From assembly GCF_017921835.1 (NCBI RefSeq), contig NZ_JAGEMN010000001.1:861874-925873 (forward strand): a stretch of 64,000 nucleotides of DNA, given 5' to 3'. Numbering within the stretch: position 1 is the stretch's first letter; the number at the start of each line of letters is the position of its first letter. Position numbers and translations under genes: made by a program. The notes below the pieces were generated by a model. It saw only the letters and a program-made list of their open reading frames with translations, searched no databases and had not been told where the DNA came from. This stretch comes from Sporosarcina sp. 6E9 (GTDB lineage Bacteria; Bacillota; Bacilli; Bacillales_A; Planococcaceae). Positions 62,516-64,000 of this stretch are shown in pieces.

Positions 62516-63439
62516 TTACTTAACCCGTTTTCGGACAAAAGCTAAATATACACCAAACCCAACCAGGAGCAAAAGAACAAATACCGGTAAATTTCCAATG
62601 ATAAATACGATTAAACCTGAACCGGCAGCAAGTAAAAAGTTCGTACTTGTCGCAAGCTGTTTCTTCGTTTTATCCCATGTATCCAAGTCTTTATTATCTA
62701 TTCCGGGTACAATAACGCGATTTTCAAACATTGAAATATCAATTGTCGAATAAGAGGTTTGGTTTTCTAAGTAATTCATTTTCCCGACAATGACTTCAAT
62801 TTCCTCTTGGATACTCGCAAGGTCAGACGAAATTTTCAATAAATCCTCCGTCTTTTCTGCATCGCTCATAAAATCAAGCAACCTCGTCTCAACAGCGCGT
62901 TTAGACTTAACTCTTGACGCCAAATCCACGTATTGTTCAGTTACATCCTGACCAGTTACCGTGCGCTCTAGAATATCGGCCGCTTCTCCTTCAGTAGCCG
63001 TCAAGAACTTTTGAAAATGTTTTTCTGGAATCCGAACTGTCATATGGCCGCTGACTGATTCATCATCTTCCCGATATACGTTAGATTCCACGATATATCC
63101 ACCGTACTCATGTACTCTTTTTTCTATATTTTTTTCAGCTTTTTCAAAGTCTTTTACATTCAGTTGCAATCCCGCTTGGTGGATGATCATTCGATTTGTT
63201 GAAACTTTGCTTACTTGTTTACCGGCTTCTATTTCTGATTCTTCCCCAGCATCTGCACCGGACTCATCGCTCTCCGCCCCTGAACTATCTTGGGCGCTCT
63301 CCATATCATTTGAAAGAGATGATTCAGCCGTAACTTCATATTTTCCCTTATCTTCTTTCATAAAATCATTTGAGCTACAAGCTGTCATAAAGACAAAAAT
63401 AATTACAATTAACCACGTCCATACTAATTTTTTCTTCAT
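62516..63439 (-). CDS. DUF4349 family lipoprotein
   Basis: This 307-residue protein has a lipoprotein signal (MTAC, Cys21), an acidic Ser-rich linker, then the DUF4349 core with RMIIHQAGLQLNVKDFEKAEKNIEKRV, GHMTVRIPEKHFQKFL and VTEQYVDLASRVKSKR followed by a long coiled coil (SDAEKTEDLLKISSDLASI). A C-terminal membrane helix pair ends the chain (FLLAAGSGLIVFIIG, FVLLLLVGFGVYL). Function unknown. ATG 63439 after AAGGAGGG. Confidence 0.85.
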   Translation of the reverse strand: MKKKLVWTWLIVIIFVFMTACSSNDFMKEDKGKYEVTAESSLSNDMESAQDSSGAESDESGADAGEESEIEAGKQVSKVSTNRMIIHQAGLQLNVKDFEKAEKNIEKRVHEYGGYIVESNVYREDDESVSGHMTVRIPEKHFQKFLTATEGEAADILERTVTGQDVTEQYVDLASRVKSKRAVETRLLDFMSDAEKTEDLLKISSDLASIQEEIEVIVGKMNYLENQTSYSTIDISMFENRVIVPGIDNKDLDTWDKTKKQLATSTNFLLAAGSGLIVFIIGNLPVFVLLLLVGFGVYLAFVRKRVK

Positions 63440-63528
63440 CGATTTCCCTCCTTGTCTCGTTAATGGAGTAGACGGTAAATTTTTGAAATAGTTACAACTT
63501 GAAACTAAAAATAGATTCAAACGTATTA

Positions 63529-63537
63529 TGATATAAT
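63529..63537 (+). promoter_or_regulatory. Extended -10 promoter of the SPFH gene
   Basis: TGa-TATAAT, 48 bp before the SPFH start. No -35 at usual spacing. Confidence 0.5.
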
Positions 63538-63584
63538 GACATTAGTTTAAATATGAATGGAAACTACTAGGAGGGCGAAAATAT

Positions 63585-64000
63585 ATGGGACTTTTCGGGT
63601 TCTTTAAAAGTCAATTTATTGAAGTAATCGAATGGACGGACAGTCATACAAACACAATGGTTTACAGATTTCCCGTTCAAAATAATGAAATTAAAATGGG
63701 TGCGGAGTTAACTGTTAGGGAATCGCAAGTGGCCATTTTTGTCAACGAAGGTGAAATTGCAGATGTTTTTGGTCCAGGTAGGCATCAATTATGGACGCAA
63801 AACATGCCGGTTTTGACAAAGTTGAAGTCTTGGAAAACCGGTTTTAACTCACCTTTTAAAGCAGAGGTATACTTTGTCAATACGAAACAATTCGTAAACC
63901 AAAAATGGGGTACATCGAATCCAATTATGATGAGAGATCCAGAATTCGGAATGATTCGTTTGCGCGGATATGGTATTTATTCTTACCGCGTTTCTGAACC
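63585..64000 (+). CDS. SPFH-domain protein (YdjI-like), 3' partial
   Basis: The gene starts with ATG 63585 after AGGAGGGCG and runs off the window. The first 138 residues read MGLFGFFKSQFIEVIEWTD, VVNEG-like IFVNEGEIADVFGPGRHQLWT, then PFKAEVYFVNTKQF, the signature of YdjI and its virion-core-protein-like relatives, in which the SPFH domain follows. YdjI belongs to the PspA/LiaH membrane-stress-type operon in B. subtilis. Context beyond the window is not visible. Confidence 0.88.
   Translation, partial: MGLFGFFKSQFIEVIEWTDSHTNTMVYRFPVQNNEIKMGAELTVRESQVAIFVNEGEIADVFGPGRHQLWTQNMPVLTKLKSWKTGFNSPFKAEVYFVNTKQFVNQKWGTSNPIMMRDPEFGMIRLRGYGIYSYRVSE

Noticed and set aside
62487..62753. Plus-strand ORF opposite DUF4349
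   Set aside because: Antisense shadow; no SD and low-complexity composition.

Overview
The window looks like chromosomal DNA from a low-GC, Gram-positive, spore-forming member of the Bacillales. Evidence for this: a GerA-type germinant receptor operon, a YjcZ-type sporulation peptide, a LysM-GH18 YaaH/SleL-like spore-cortex hydrolase, strong Shine-Dalgarno sequences, frequent TTG/GTG starts, and gene order shared with Bacillus subtilis (odhAB-yojNO; xpaC-yaaN; parC-parE-plsY-yneR-yneQ-yneP-citB ... yneK-ccdC-ccdA). The lower mevalonate pathway operon and overall flavour fit Planococcaceae (Sporosarcina-like) better than B. subtilis. That genus-level guess is an inference. No rRNA, tRNA, CRISPR array, prophage or IS element was recognised.

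Layout. 1-8.3 kb: a 5'-truncated COG0523 metallochaperone GTPase, a secreted CAP protein with an 11-unit PEAKPx linker, a three-gene GerA-type receptor operon (B subunit starting at a CTG overlapping the A stop), a MATE pump and a stand-alone MurG-like transferase. 8.4-15.7 kb: the 2-oxoglutarate dehydrogenase E1 and E2 genes, then a MoxR-type ATPase and its VWA partner. 15.7-29.4 kb: mixed housekeeping and envelope genes (XpaC/TelA pair, DUF1033, cold-shock protein with a long structured leader, ABC-F ATPase, MFS permease, MsrA, YjcZ peptide, LCP transferase, AI-2E-family permease, MarR regulator, YwaF, DUF4097, spore hydrolase). 29.5-33.8 kb: mvaK1-mvaD-mvaK2-fni, converting mevalonate to IPP/DMAPP. 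33.8-38.2 kb: an accessory-looking stretch of small genes with a free-standing LAGLIDADG homing endonuclease that carries extra DNA-binding modules. 38.2-54.1 kb: MFS exporter, topoisomerase IV, PlsY, YneP/Q/R, aconitase, nicotinamidase, lytic transglycosylase, Sco copper chaperone, the DUF1659/DUF2922/YvrJ trio, and the CcdA/thioredoxin/CcdC cytochrome c maturation group. 54.2-64 kb: a heterodimeric ABC exporter, an ilvA gene interrupted by a frameshift in an A8 tract, two tandem copies of a type I toxin-antitoxin cassette, a LexA-box-controlled Y-family polymerase, DUF4097 and DUF4349 envelope proteins, and the start of a YdjI-like SPFH protein.

Working together: odhAB and citB are TCA-cycle genes. 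CcdA/thioredoxin/CcdC and Sco support assembly of cytochrome c and cytochrome oxidase. mvaK1/D/K2/fni feed isoprenoids to undecaprenyl phosphate and quinones, the lipids that MurG- and LCP-type enzymes depend on. The most unusual items are the tandem type I toxin-antitoxin pair at 59.3-60.25 kb with diverged antitoxin loops, the composite homing endonuclease at 36.6 kb, the frameshifted ilvA, and the 20-bp perfect inverted repeat in the csp leader. Many annotated starts were chosen from Shine-Dalgarno spacing and differ from the first ATG of the open frame.
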